Shown here: piece by piece, positions 18,585-27,189 of the stretch
How positions within the stretch are numbered: position 1 is the first letter of the stretch
Layout of the letters: every line of letters starts with the position of its first letter
DNA from: Aeromicrobium sp. Root236
GTDB taxonomy: Bacteria > Actinomycetota > Actinomycetes > Propionibacteriales > Nocardioidaceae
Assembly (NCBI RefSeq): GCF_001428805.1
Contig: NZ_LMIS01000001.1
Coordinates: 2,220,976 to 2,284,975 of the forward strand
DNA length: 64,000 bases
Direction of reading: 5' to 3'
The notes under the pieces: generated by a model
The model's input: only the letters and a program-made list of their open reading frames with translations
Database searches by the model: none
What the model was told of the DNA's origin: nothing
Made by a program: the position numbers and the translations under genes

Positions 18585-19253
18585 CTAGCTGTCGGCGCGT
18601 ACCAGACCGGTCTGGTACGCGATGACGACGAGCTGCGCGCGGTCGCGGGCGTGCAGCTTCGTCATGGCCCTCTGCACGTGGGCGCGCACCGTGAACGGGC
18701 TGAGGAACTCCCGCTCCGCAATCTCTGAGTTGGACAGACCCGTCGCGACCAGCGCCACCATCTCGCGTTCGCGGGGAGTGAGCTCGGCCAACTGCTCAGG
18801 CGGCTGCGCCGGTGCATCGTCGGGCGAGGCCAGGAACCGCGCCACCAGCGCTCGGGTCGCGGTGGGCGAGAGCAGGGTCTCGCCGTCGGCGATCGTACGG
18901 ACTGCAGCCAGCAGGTCGGCGGCGCCGATGCCCTTGCCGATGAAACCGCTGGCTCCCGCGCGCAGCGCCTGAGCGACGTGTTCATCGGTCTCGTACGTCG
19001 TGAGGATCAGGATGCGGCTGGCGTGCAGCTCCGGGTCGGCGCAGATCTCCGACGTCGCAGCGAGGCCGTCCATCTCGGGCATGCGGATGTCCATGATGAC
19101 CACGTCGGGCCGCAGCTCGCGGGTGAGCTTCACGGCCTCCTTGCCGTCGCCGGCCTCACCGACGACCGTGATGTCGTCACCGGTGTCGAGCAGGGTCCGG
19201 AAGGCTTCGCGAAGCAAGGCCTGGTCGTCGGCGAGCAGCACCCGGAGCGTCAT
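18585..19253 (-). CDS. NarL/LuxR-type response regulator
   Basis: 222 aa regulator. The receiver domain begins LRVLLADDQALLREAF and carries the phosphorylated Asp in RPDVVIMDIRMPEMDG (near residue 54), Thr in ILTTYETDEHV and Lys in GKGIGAADLL. The LuxR-type helix-turn-helix is LTPREREMVALVATGLSNSEIAEREFLS. Its ATG overlaps the stop of the histidine kinase gene (ATGA). It is last of a three-gene operon MMPL - kinase - regulator. Confidence 0.92.
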   Translation of the reverse strand: MTLRVLLADDQALLREAFRTLLDTGDDITVVGEAGDGKEAVKLTRELRPDVVIMDIRMPEMDGLAATSEICADPELHASRILILTTYETDEHVAQALRAGASGFIGKGIGAADLLAAVRTIADGETLLSPTATRALVARFLASPDDAPAQPPEQLAELTPREREMVALVATGLSNSEIAEREFLSPFTVRAHVQRAMTKLHARDRAQLVVIAYQTGLVRADS

Positions 19254-20473
19254 CGATCATCACCAGCTTCTCCGGCATCGGCCCGCGAGGACTCCTTGAC
19301 CGGTGGCAGGGGGAGCTCGGCGAAGACGCGGAACCCGCCGTCGGCCCGACGGCCCGCCGACAGCGTGCCCCCCACCGCGGTGGCGCGCTCGCGCATGCCC
19401 ATCAGGCCGTAGCCGGGTGCCCGCCCCGACGCCGCGGCAGCAGTTGTCCCGTCGTCGTCGATCGTGATGGTCACCCGGTCCCGGCTCCAGGCAAGGCCCA
19501 CCCGTGCGGTGCCGGTCCCGGCATGCTTGGTCACGTTGGTCAACGCCTCCTGGATGATGCGGTACGCGGTGAGGTCGACCCCGGGTGGCAGGGGCCTGGC
19601 CCCGCCCTCCTGGTGCAGCGCCACGTCGAGACCGGCACGGCGAAACGACTCGAGCAGGGGTGCGAGTCGGGACAACCCGGGCGCCGGCTCGACCGGCTCG
19701 GCCGTGTCATCGGCCTGACGCAGCAGACCCACCGTCGCCCGCAGGTCGTCGAGCGCGTTGCCGGTGGTCTCGATGAGCTGGTCCAGGTTCCTGCGGGTCT
19801 GCTCCGGCCGGGTGTCGAAGAGGTGCGCGGCGACCGTGGCCTGTGCGCTGGCCAGCGTGATCTGGTGCGCCACCACGTCGTGCAGCTCGCGGGCGATGCG
19901 CAATCGCTCCTCGGCGACCCTCCGCTGAGCCTCGCTGTCACGGCTCTCCTCTGCGCGATGCGCCCGCTCCTCGACGGCGGCGAGGTAGGCCCGCCGGTTC
20001 TGCGTCGAGTGACCCAGCACGCCCGCCACCAAGGGGAACGCGGCGACGACCGCCAGCCGGCTCCCGTCCTGCCACGAGAGGTTGCCGAACAGGGCCGTCG
20101 AGGCGACCAGCAACGCTGAGGAGGTGGCCAGGGCCGCGGCCGTCACCCGCCTTTCGAGGCGTACGGAGAGCACATAGGCGCTGATCACGGCGGGCGCCAC
20201 GATGAGAGGCGTCAGGAGCAGGTCGAGCGGTGCGACCAGCATGCCGCACCCCGTCGTGACAGCCAGCGTCCACAGGGGTGCGCGATGCCGCATCAGCAGT
20301 GCCGCACTCGACACGGCGGCGATGACGTACGCGGCGGCGGGCGGCCAGGTCACCGTGTCGTTGACGCGGAGCCCACCGCCTGCCGCGCACAGCGCGAAGG
20401 CCGTCGCGACGATCGCTCCCTCACGCCACCACGTGTGCCGCGGTCGCGCGGGGGAGCCACCTGCGTCGGTCAT
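19250..20473 (-). CDS. Sensor histidine kinase (HisKA_3 class)
   Basis: 407 aa membrane kinase, partner of the following response regulator. About five hydrophobic segments occupy residues 20-160. The dimerisation/phosphoacceptor motif is ERLRIARELHDVVAHQITLASAQA, and the ATPase N-box is AYRIIQEALTNVTKHAG with GLMGMRERATAVGG further on. The correct start is the ATG at 20471-20473, which overlaps the MMPL stop; a much longer open frame upstream is the antisense or out-of-frame reading of the MMPL gene. The signal is unknown; no extracellular domain of size is present, so sensing within the membrane is likely. Confidence 0.9.
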   Translation of the reverse strand: MTDAGGSPARPRHTWWREGAIVATAFALCAAGGGLRVNDTVTWPPAAAYVIAAVSSAALLMRHRAPLWTLAVTTGCGMLVAPLDLLLTPLIVAPAVISAYVLSVRLERRVTAAALATSSALLVASTALFGNLSWQDGSRLAVVAAFPLVAGVLGHSTQNRRAYLAAVEERAHRAEESRDSEAQRRVAEERLRIARELHDVVAHQITLASAQATVAAHLFDTRPEQTRRNLDQLIETTGNALDDLRATVGLLRQADDTAEPVEPAPGLSRLAPLLESFRRAGLDVALHQEGGARPLPPGVDLTAYRIIQEALTNVTKHAGTGTARVGLAWSRDRVTITIDDDGTTAAAASGRAPGYGLMGMRERATAVGGTLSAGRRADGGFRVFAELPLPPVKESSRADAGEAGDDR

Positions 20474-22677
20474 GGCCGGCCGGCACCCGCCGGCACGGTC
20501 GTGGGCTCCGCGGTATGCCCGCGTAGCGCCTCGCCCTCGATGTCGACGTTCGGCAGCACGCGGTTCAGGATACGCGGCATCCACCACGCTCGGTGCCCCA
20601 GAAGTGCCATGACCGCGGGGGCGATCGCCATGCGTACGACGAACGCATCGAACGCGACGGCGGAGGCCAGGCCGACGCCCATCGTCTGGATCGTGGGGTT
20701 GTGCAGGCCGATGAACCCGGCGAACACACTGACCATGATGATCGCCGCCGCGGCCACCACCCGGCCACTGTGCCGGAACCCCTCGATGATGGCGTCGTCC
20801 GGTGAGGCACCGTGGGCGTACGCCTCCCGGACACGGGTGAAGAGGAAGACCTCGTAGTCCATGGCCAGGCCGAAGACGATGCCGATGATGAGGATCGGCA
20901 TCAACGACATGACGGGCCCGGTCTGGTCGATGCCTATCAGGTCGGCTCCCCATCCCCACTGGAAGACCGCGACCAACGTGCCGAACGCGGCGCCCACCGA
21001 CAGCAGGAAGCCGAGGGCCGCCTTGAGCGGCACCAGGATCGAGCGGAAGACGACCATCAACAGGACGAAGGCCAGTCCGATGACGACGCTGAGGTAGGGC
21101 AGGAGGGCATCGGCCATCGCCTCGGAGATGTCGATGTTGAGGGCCGTGTTGCCCGTCACCGCGATGTCGGCGCCAGTGTCCGCCTCGACACCTGCGGCAT
21201 CACTGCGGATCTCCTTGACCAGGTCCTTGGTCTCCGTGCTGGTCGGCGAGGTCGTGGGGACTGCCGTGATGACGGCCGTGTCCTTTGCCTCGTTGAGCAC
21301 CGGCTCGTCGACCGACGCGATGCCGTCCTCGGCCCGCAGGCTGTCGACGACCTGGTCCACGGCACCTTCAGGAGCCACGGACCTGGACACATCAACGACC
21401 ACCGTCAACGGGCCGTTGAAGCCGGGGCCGAACCCGTCCGACAGCAGGTCGTACGCCTGCCGCTGCGTCGTCTCCACAGGCTTGGACTCGTCGCCAGGCA
21501 GGCCCAGCTCGAGGCTCAGCGCCGGCAGGGCGACCGCGCCCAGACCCAGCCCGGCGACCAGCAGCACCGCCGCGGGCCGCCGCAGAACGAACCGCGCCCA
21601 GCGTGCCCCCAGACCAGGGCGAGCAGCCCTGACCGACTCGGGGTGGCGAAGAGCCTTGCGGGACGCGCGGGACAGGACCCGCCGACCGAAGAGCCCGAAC
21701 AACGCCGGGACCAGGGTCAGCGCGACGAGCACGGCGAGCGCCACCGCCCCTGCGCCGCCCAGGCCCATCTTGGTGAGCTCCGGGATGCCGACGACGCCGA
21801 GCCCGACAAGGGCGATCATGACCATCGCGCCGGCGAACACCACCGCGGATCCCGCCGTGCCGACGGCCAGTCCGGCGGCCTCCTCGGGCTCGACCCCTCG
21901 GCCACGTTCCTCGCGATAGCGGGTCGTGATGAAGAGGGCATAGTCGATGCCGACAGCGAGCCCCAGCATCAGCGACAGTATGGCGACCGTGGACGTGAGT
22001 CCCAGTGCGACCGACAGCGCCGAGATCAGGCCGAACGAGATGGCCACCCCGGTGAACGCGCTCATCAGCGACAGACCGGCCGCGACCAACGAGCCGAGCG
22101 TGAGGATCAGCACGACGGCCGCGATCGCGACGCCGATCATCTCGGTCGTACCGCCCGGCGACACCTCCGCGTCCAGAACGGATCCGCCGATCTCCGCCGT
22201 CAGCCCTGCGTCCCGGGCCTGCGCGGATGCGTCCTCGAGCGCCTTCTTCGTCGAGCCGGTCAGGTCGACGGCGGCCTCGGTGTACGTGATCGTCGAGTAG
22301 GCGGTCGTCCCGTCATCGCTGATGGCCTCCGTCTCGAACGGGTCGGTGGCCTCGGCCACCTGCTTGCCGTCGGCCACGGAGCCGATCGCGTCCTCGATGG
22401 CGGCCTTGTTGTCCGTCGCGGTCACCTGCTGACCGTCGGGGGCCCGGAAGACCAAGCGGGCATCGGCACCTTGGGAGTTGCTCTGGGGGAAGCGCTGGTC
22501 CAGCAGGTCGAACGCCTTCTGCGACTCGGTACCGGGCATGGAGATGTCCTCCTCCTCGCCCGCCGGCGCGGTGACTCCGGCCAGCACGGCGAGGACCACC
22601 GCCCCCAGCCACAGACCACCGACAAGGCGGCGTCGGCGGAAGGACCACCGCCCGATCCGGTAGAGAATTGTTGCCAC
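20470..22677 (-). CDS. MMPL family RND transporter
   Basis: 735 aa, twelve-TM exporter of the MmpL class, which move lipids or drugs outward using the proton gradient. N- and C-terminal halves repeat: each has one TM, an extracellular loop, then a five-TM bundle (for example GLAVGIDYALFITTRYREERGRG and GLAMDYEVFLFTRVREAYAHG, the paired MMPL signatures). I prefer the GTG at 22675-22677 (MATILYRIGRWSFRRRR) because GGAG lies 8 nt upstream; an earlier GTG at 22695 is possible. It leads an operon with the kinase and response regulator, which suggests that the two-component system senses or controls this exporter. Confidence 0.9.
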   Translation of the reverse strand: MATILYRIGRWSFRRRRLVGGLWLGAVVLAVLAGVTAPAGEEEDISMPGTESQKAFDLLDQRFPQSNSQGADARLVFRAPDGQQVTATDNKAAIEDAIGSVADGKQVAEATDPFETEAISDDGTTAYSTITYTEAAVDLTGSTKKALEDASAQARDAGLTAEIGGSVLDAEVSPGGTTEMIGVAIAAVVLILTLGSLVAAGLSLMSAFTGVAISFGLISALSVALGLTSTVAILSLMLGLAVGIDYALFITTRYREERGRGVEPEEAAGLAVGTAGSAVVFAGAMVMIALVGLGVVGIPELTKMGLGGAGAVALAVLVALTLVPALFGLFGRRVLSRASRKALRHPESVRAARPGLGARWARFVLRRPAAVLLVAGLGLGAVALPALSLELGLPGDESKPVETTQRQAYDLLSDGFGPGFNGPLTVVVDVSRSVAPEGAVDQVVDSLRAEDGIASVDEPVLNEAKDTAVITAVPTTSPTSTETKDLVKEIRSDAAGVEADTGADIAVTGNTALNIDISEAMADALLPYLSVVIGLAFVLLMVVFRSILVPLKAALGFLLSVGAAFGTLVAVFQWGWGADLIGIDQTGPVMSLMPILIIGIVFGLAMDYEVFLFTRVREAYAHGASPDDAIIEGFRHSGRVVAAAAIIMVSVFAGFIGLHNPTIQTMGVGLASAVAFDAFVVRMAIAPAVMALLGHRAWWMPRILNRVLPNVDIEGEALRGHTAEPTTVPAGAGRP

Positions 22678-22818
22678 TTCGATCACTCCAGTCACTGCTC
22701 GACGAGGGAAATTGCGCGGGATGTCACGCGTCTTCCACCGTGCCGTTCAGCGACCGGCTGGACATCGTCCCTCGTCACCGACTTGGCATGGTGCGTCGGG
22801 ACCAGCCAGCCACGCGCC

Positions 22819-22836
22819 CTGGTGCGTACGCACCAG
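22819..22836. promoter_or_regulatory. 18-bp perfect palindrome between divergent MMPL and MFS genes
   Basis: CTGGTGCGTACGCACCAG is fully symmetric. A related half (GGACGCACC) follows at about 22851 and GGTGCGTCGGGACC precedes it. It lies 40 bp upstream of the MFS start, in operator position. The regulator is not evident. Confidence 0.5.
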
Positions 22837-22875
22837 AGGGAATGGTTGCCGGACGCACCGGGTTGAACCATTGAC

Positions 22876-24315
22876 GTGACGACTCCTGCACCCACGCGCG
22901 CCTCGGTCGGACTCCGGTCCGAGCGTGGCCCGGTGCTGCTGGGCGTCATGCTGTCGGTCGCCCTCGTGGCGATCGACGCGACGATCCTGGCGACCGCCGT
23001 GCCGTCCGTCGTCGAGGACCTCGGCGGGTTCTCACAGTTCCCGTGGCTGTTCTCGATCTACCTGCTCGCGCAGGCGATCTCGGTCCCGTTGTACGGCAAG
23101 TTCTCCGACATCATCGGGCGCAAGCCCGTCATGCTGCTGGGCATCGCCCTGTTCCTCCTCGGCTCCGTGCTCTGCGGTGCTGCGTGGAGCATGCCGTCCC
23201 TGATCGTCTTCCGAGCCGTCCAGGGCCTCGGCGCCGGAGCCGTCCTGCCGATGAGCATGACGATCATCGGCGACCTGTACTCGATCGCCGAGCGGTCGAA
23301 GGTGCAGGGCTATGTCGCCAGCGTGTGGGGTGTCTCGTCGGTCGTCGGCCCGACCCTCGGCGGGGTGTTCTCCGACTACCTGTCGTGGCGCTGGATCTTC
23401 TTCGTCAACGTCCCCATCGCTATCGCCGCCGCGCTGATGCTGGCGCGCCGGTTCAGCGAGGACGTCACGCGCACGCACCACCGCATCGACTACGCCGGCG
23501 CGATCACCCTCGCGATCGGCGGGTCGTTGCTGATCCTCGGCCTGCTCGAGGGCGGCGTCGAGTGGTCCTGGGACTCGACGACCAGCATCTCGGTGCTCGC
23601 CACGGCCGCCGTGCTGCTTACCGGGTTCGTGCTGATCGAACGCCGGGCCGCGGAGCCGATCCTGCCGCTGTGGGTCTTCAGGCGCAGGGTCCTGGTCGGC
23701 GCGAACGCGTCGAGCCTGGTCGTCGGCGTGCTGCTGATCGGGCTGACCTCGTACGTCCCGCTGTACGCCCAAGGCGTGCTTGGCACCAACGCCCTGGTCG
23801 GCGGGTTCGTTGTTGCAGCGATGACGATCGGCTGGCCGATCTCGGCCGCGATCGCCGGGCGCTTCTACCTCCGCGTCGGGTTCCGCGACACGGCGTTCAT
23901 GGGATCGGCATTCGTCGTCGCCGGAGCCGCTCTGCTGGTGCTCGTCACCGGCGACAGCTCGATCTACTTCCTCGGTGCCGCCTGCTTCGTCATCGGTGTC
24001 GGCCTCGGCTTCATCGCCTCGCCGATCCTGGTCGCCGCACAGTCCTCCGTCGACTGGACGACCCGCGGCGTCGTCACCGGCACCACGATGTTCGCCCGTT
24101 CGGTGGGCAGCGCGCTCGGCATCGCGGTCTTCGGCGCCATCGCCAACGCCGCGGTGGCCCGCCGAGTCGGCGGGTCGCACCCCGACCTGGAGCACCTGCC
24201 CGCCCGCATCCTGGAGCCGTCGATCCACGAGGTCTACCTCGGAGCCGGCGTCGCCGCACTCGTCATGATCGGCGCGATCGCCCTTCTGCCGCGCCGCGTC
24301 GCCACCGTCGACTGA
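22876..24315 (+). CDS. MFS multidrug transporter, DHA2 (EmrB/QacA) type
   Basis: 479 aa exporter with about 14 hydrophobic segments. The motif-A loop GKFSDIIGRKPVML follows TM2, TM1 contains the DHA2-typical VALVAIDATILATAVPSVVEDL, and the motif C-like stretch VSSVVGPTLGGVFSDYLSWRWIFFVN is clear. The start is a GTG without an obvious RBS, so a leaderless transcript is possible. Divergent from the MMPL operon, with the palindrome between them. Substrate unknown. Confidence 0.88.
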   Translation: MTTPAPTRASVGLRSERGPVLLGVMLSVALVAIDATILATAVPSVVEDLGGFSQFPWLFSIYLLAQAISVPLYGKFSDIIGRKPVMLLGIALFLLGSVLCGAAWSMPSLIVFRAVQGLGAGAVLPMSMTIIGDLYSIAERSKVQGYVASVWGVSSVVGPTLGGVFSDYLSWRWIFFVNVPIAIAAALMLARRFSEDVTRTHHRIDYAGAITLAIGGSLLILGLLEGGVEWSWDSTTSISVLATAAVLLTGFVLIERRAAEPILPLWVFRRRVLVGANASSLVVGVLLIGLTSYVPLYAQGVLGTNALVGGFVVAAMTIGWPISAAIAGRFYLRVGFRDTAFMGSAFVVAGAALLVLVTGDSSIYFLGAACFVIGVGLGFIASPILVAAQSSVDWTTRGVVTGTTMFARSVGSALGIAVFGAIANAAVARRVGGSHPDLEHLPARILEPSIHEVYLGAGVAALVMIGAIALLPRRVATVD

Positions 24316-24361
24316 CGCCAAAAGTCCACGACCACCGGTTCGTACGCGCTAGCGTTCCCGC

Positions 24362-24793
24362 GTGAGCATGCCGCCGGAACCCCCGCTTCCTCCGTTCGGC
24401 ACGCCACCACCGGCGTACGGCTACGTACCGCCGTACCCGGCACCCAGCGGCCCGCCGCAGCCCGACACCTCTGGGCGTACGGTCGACCGCGCGCTGTCCT
24501 GGTTGCTGTTCGCGGTGCAGGTCCTCGGCGCCGGCGTCATGGTCATCGTCTCGATCTTTGCCGTCTTCATCGACGCCTACTGCAACGAAGGCAGCACCGA
24601 ATCGTGTGCCAACGACAATGCCGGTGACCTGTTGATCGGGTATTGGATCGCGTTGGTCGTTCTTCTCGTGGCCACCCTCATCGCCCTGATCGTGGCGACG
24701 TCGACCAAGCGGCAGTTGTGGCCGTGGGCCGTCGGCGGCTTCGGCCTGAGTGCCGTGGCGACCGTCGTGTTCTTCGCCGCCTTGGCCGGCTGA
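24362..24793 (+). CDS. Proline-rich small membrane protein
   Basis: 143 aa protein with a cytoplasmic-type proline/tyrosine-rich head (MSMPPEPPLPPFGTPPPA and YVPPYPAP) followed by three hydrophobic segments (WLLFAVQVLGAGVMVIVSIF, YWIALVVLLVATLIALIVA, AVGGFGLSAVATVVFFAALA). A loop between the first two holds two cysteines (DAYCNEGSTESCAND) that could form a disulfide. The start is GTG 24362 or ATG 24368. The proline-rich-head plus TM design is common in actinobacteria; function unknown. Confidence 0.7.
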   Translation: MSMPPEPPLPPFGTPPPAYGYVPPYPAPSGPPQPDTSGRTVDRALSWLLFAVQVLGAGVMVIVSIFAVFIDAYCNEGSTESCANDNAGDLLIGYWIALVVLLVATLIALIVATSTKRQLWPWAVGGFGLSAVATVVFFAALAG

Positions 24794-24809
24794 ACGACAT
24801 ACTGGCCCG

Positions 24810-25334
24810 GTGAGCACCCGCATCATCCTGCTGCGCGCCGTCAACGTCGGCGGCACCCAGCTGCCGATGGCGGACCTGCGCGAGATCGCGACCGAGCTCG
24901 GCGCCACCGAGGTCCAGACCTACATCGCGTCAGGCAACCTCATCGCCGACGTGCCCGGCAAGGGCGCCGACTTCGACCGGGCGCTGGAGCAGGCGATCGA
25001 GAAGCGCTACGGCTGGTTCCGCGAGGTCATCTCCCGCACGCCGGCCCAGGTGCGCAAGGCACTCGACGCGCACCCCTTCGAGGTCGCCGAGCCGAAGTAC
25101 TCGTACGTCTCCTTCCTCGCCGGCAAGCCGACCGCCGAGGCGATCGCGAAGGCCGAGACGTACGACACCGGCGACGATCAGTGGCGGGTCATCGGCACTG
25201 AGCTGCACATCCGCTATGCCAACGGCGCCGGACGGCCGGAGATGAAGACCGACTCGGTGATGCGCGCGCTCAAGGTGCCCGGCACCGCCCGCAACCTCAA
25301 CACCGTCAAGAAGCTCATCGAGCTGGCCTGCTGA
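24810..25334 (+). CDS. DUF1697 family protein
   Basis: 174 aa protein with the DUF1697 opening RIILLRAVNVGGTQLPMADLREI, then IASGNLIAD and the C-terminal RNLNTVKKLIEL, which closely follow the family pattern. Start GTG 24810; the upstream frame overlaps the preceding gene and is not conserved-looking. The family is cytosolic and uncharacterised. It ends 46 bp before a convergent small gene, with a hairpin between. Confidence 0.85.
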   Translation: MSTRIILLRAVNVGGTQLPMADLREIATELGATEVQTYIASGNLIADVPGKGADFDRALEQAIEKRYGWFREVISRTPAQVRKALDAHPFEVAEPKYSYVSFLAGKPTAEAIAKAETYDTGDDQWRVIGTELHIRYANGAGRPEMKTDSVMRALKVPGTARNLNTVKKLIELAC

Positions 25335-25345
25335 CACAAAGGGGC

Positions 25346-25373
25346 GGGGCCGCCGCCCGAAGGCGACGACCCC
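25346..25373 (-). terminator. Hairpin between DUF1697 and the DUF6131-like gene
   Basis: GGGGTCGTCGCC-TTCG-GGCGGCGGCCCC on the minus strand pairs fully if two G-U wobbles are allowed, which favours function on the minus-strand RNA. CCCCTTTG follows. On the plus strand the same positions are C-A mismatches. Confidence 0.6.
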
Positions 25374-25379
25374 GTCTTG

Positions 25380-25535
25380 TCAGTAGAAGTGTCTTCGACC
25401 GCCGATGCCGCGGTCCATCGATCCAAGCAGCCACAGGACCGCCCCGACCACGATCAAGATGATGCCGATCGTGTACAGGATGGACACGTTGAGCACTGCT
25501 CCCAGGATCAAGAGGATGACTCCGAGAATGATCAC
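25380..25535 (-). CDS. DUF6131-like 51-aa membrane protein
   Basis: A small gene in the gap after DUF1697. Start GTG 25533-25535 with AGGAAG 5 nt upstream. The product opens VIILGVILLILGAVLNVSIL, has a second hydrophobic stretch IGIILIVVGAVLWLLGS, and ends DRGIGGRRHFY. Two TM helices with a GGRRHxY tail match what I recall of the DUF6131 family, which is widespread in actinobacteria and often stress-associated. Function unknown. Confidence 0.75.
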   Translation of the reverse strand: MIILGVILLILGAVLNVSILYTIGIILIVVGAVLWLLGSMDRGIGGRRHFY

Positions 25536-25724
25536 AGCAGCTTCCTATCTCCCCCCGGCCGGCGGACGCCGACCCGTTTCATCTCGGGAACTACCCGCCG
25601 TCCGACTTTTGAAGCGTCAGACAGGTTCTCGCGCTCCGGAACCTGCGCAAGGCTTCGAAAGATGGGCTTGCGATTGCAGGCTGTCCCGTCGGGTACAGCC
25701 GCCCCGAGGGGGACAGGAGACCGC

Positions 25725-26303
25725 ATGGGCCAGCTGATCTTCGCGTACTGCCTGGCGGCATTCTTCGCCCTTCCGCCGCTCCTGCCGGCGAAGCGGCTGG
25801 AGCGGCAATGGCGGGAGGCGACCGACTCACAGCTCAGGGACCTGCGACGCATGGCCGAGTCCCGATGGGGGTTCTACCTGCTCGGGACCTGGTCCTTCCT
25901 GAGCGCCGTCGGAGCCACCTTCGCCGTCGCGCGCGGCCATGCGATCGGGTGGGCCTGGTACGGCGTCGCTGCTCTGTACGCGCTCGGAGTGTTCAGCCTC
26001 CGCCGCCATCAGCAGCGGCTGCTGCGGCTGGTCGGTGACCGCGGACGAGTCGAGAGGCCCGAGCGCTACCAGAGACGCGCCGCGAAATCCGTTCGATTCG
26101 TCGCCGTCGGGGTCACCGGCTACATCGGCATGCACGTCGTCGACTACGCCTATCCGCACCAACCGCCCGACTGGTCCGTGGCGGTCCGGGGCGTCTTCGC
26201 GATCGTGTTCACGGTTGGTGCGATTGGCTTCCTCGTCATCCGGGCACGCATGTACTGGTCCGGCGACGACCTCACGCCTGCCGATCGCGAGAGGCCGCGT
26301 TGA
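25725..26303 (+). CDS. Hypothetical membrane protein
   Basis: 192 aa protein with about five hydrophobic segments (LIFAYCLAAFFALPPLLP, FYLLGTWSFLSAVGATFAVA, WAWYGVAALYALGVFSL, FVAVGVTGYIGMHVVDY, AIVFTVGAIGFLVI) and a basic loop rich in Arg (RRHQQRLLRLVGDRGRVERP). ATG 25725 has AGGAGA upstream. I do not recognise the family. It starts 189 bp after the small DUF6131-like gene, in a gap with no other visible feature, and 21 bp before the sirtuin gene. Confidence 0.6.
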   Translation: MGQLIFAYCLAAFFALPPLLPAKRLERQWREATDSQLRDLRRMAESRWGFYLLGTWSFLSAVGATFAVARGHAIGWAWYGVAALYALGVFSLRRHQQRLLRLVGDRGRVERPERYQRRAAKSVRFVAVGVTGYIGMHVVDYAYPHQPPDWSVAVRGVFAIVFTVGAIGFLVIRARMYWSGDDLTPADRERPR

Positions 26304-26324
26304 CCGCCGAGTCATACTTGGCCC

Positions 26325-27128
26325 ATGAGCACGGTCCACGAGGTCCTCGGCGATCGCCGCTGGCTCGTCCTCACGGGCGCGGGGGTGTCGACCGACTCCG
26401 GGATTCCCGACTACCGCGGCCCGGGCTCGCCGGTACGGACGCCGATGACCTACCAGGACTTCGTGCGTACGCCCGTAGGTCGGCAGCGCTACTGGGCACG
26501 CGCCCACGTCGGCTGGAGCCGCATGCGGGGAGCGCAGCCGAACGCGACCCACCACGCACTGGCAGACCTCGAGCGGCAGGGCAGGCTGACCGGCCTGATC
26601 ACCCAGAACGTCGACGGGCTGCACGAGCGGGCCGGCCATCGCGACCTCATCGACCTGCACGGCCGCATCGACCGGGTCATCTGCCTGCAGTGCCGCGAGC
26701 TGACGCCGCGAGCCGACCTGCACGCCCGGCTCTCGTTGCTCAACCCCGGCTACGAGTCGCGCGTCGGCGAGGTGGCACCGGACGGTGACGTCGTGCTCGA
26801 CGACACGGCGGACTTCCGCGTCGCGGAGTGTCGTACGTGCGGCGGCGACCTCAAGCCCGACGTCGTCTTCTTCGGGGAGAACGTGCCGAAGGACCGGGTC
26901 GAGCGCAGCTACGCCCTGGTCGGCGAGGCCGAGGCGCTCGTCGTGCTCGGCTCCTCGCTGCAGGTGATGTCCGGGTTGCGTTTCGTACGCGCAGCCCACA
27001 AGCGCGGCATCCCGATCGCGATCATCAACCGCGGCACGACGCGCGGCGACGACCTCGCCACGGTCAAGCTCGAGGCGGGCTGCGCCGAGACCCTCGCAGC
27101 GCTGACCGGCACGGCAGCGCCGGCCTGA
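26325..27128 (+). CDS. Sir2-family NAD-dependent protein deacylase (sirtuin)
   Basis: 267 aa enzyme removing acyl groups from lysines with NAD consumption. NAD-binding motif GAGVSTDSGIPDYRG, ribose/nicotinamide motif TQNVDGLHERAGH and catalytic His in LHGRIDRV are present. Four zinc cysteines form two pairs, CLQC and CRTC, separated by a long linker. GSSLQVMSGLRFVRAA and IINRGTTRGDD complete the Rossmann part. Residues YxxR typical of the desuccinylase class are not obvious, so deacetylation is the default assumption. Single gene, closed by a hairpin. Confidence 0.9.
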   Translation: MSTVHEVLGDRRWLVLTGAGVSTDSGIPDYRGPGSPVRTPMTYQDFVRTPVGRQRYWARAHVGWSRMRGAQPNATHHALADLERQGRLTGLITQNVDGLHERAGHRDLIDLHGRIDRVICLQCRELTPRADLHARLSLLNPGYESRVGEVAPDGDVVLDDTADFRVAECRTCGGDLKPDVVFFGENVPKDRVERSYALVGEAEALVVLGSSLQVMSGLRFVRAAHKRGIPIAIINRGTTRGDDLATVKLEAGCAETLAALTGTAAPA

Positions 27129-27135
27129 CCACGAG

Positions 27136-27178
27136 AAGGTGCGCACCCCGAGGGAGGAAGTCCCGGGATGCGCACCTT
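27136..27178. terminator. Bidirectional terminator between sirtuin and sugar operon
   Basis: Outer stem AAGGTGCGCA (27136-27145) with TGCGCACCTT (27169-27178) and inner GAGGGA/TCCCGGG pairing, placed between two convergent stops. It should end the eight-gene sugar operon. Confidence 0.75.
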
Positions 27179-27189
27179 GACCACGCGGG

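Noticed and set aside
20474-20959. N-terminal extension of the histidine kinase frame into the MMPL gene
   Set aside because: The extension is the +1 reading of MMPL codons; the ATG overlapping the MMPL stop gives a normal kinase.
20812-22866. Long plus-strand open frame of 684 codons opposite the MMPL gene
   Set aside because: Shadow frame; Gly/Arg/Gln-rich with no domain, while the MMPL signatures are clear on the minus strand.
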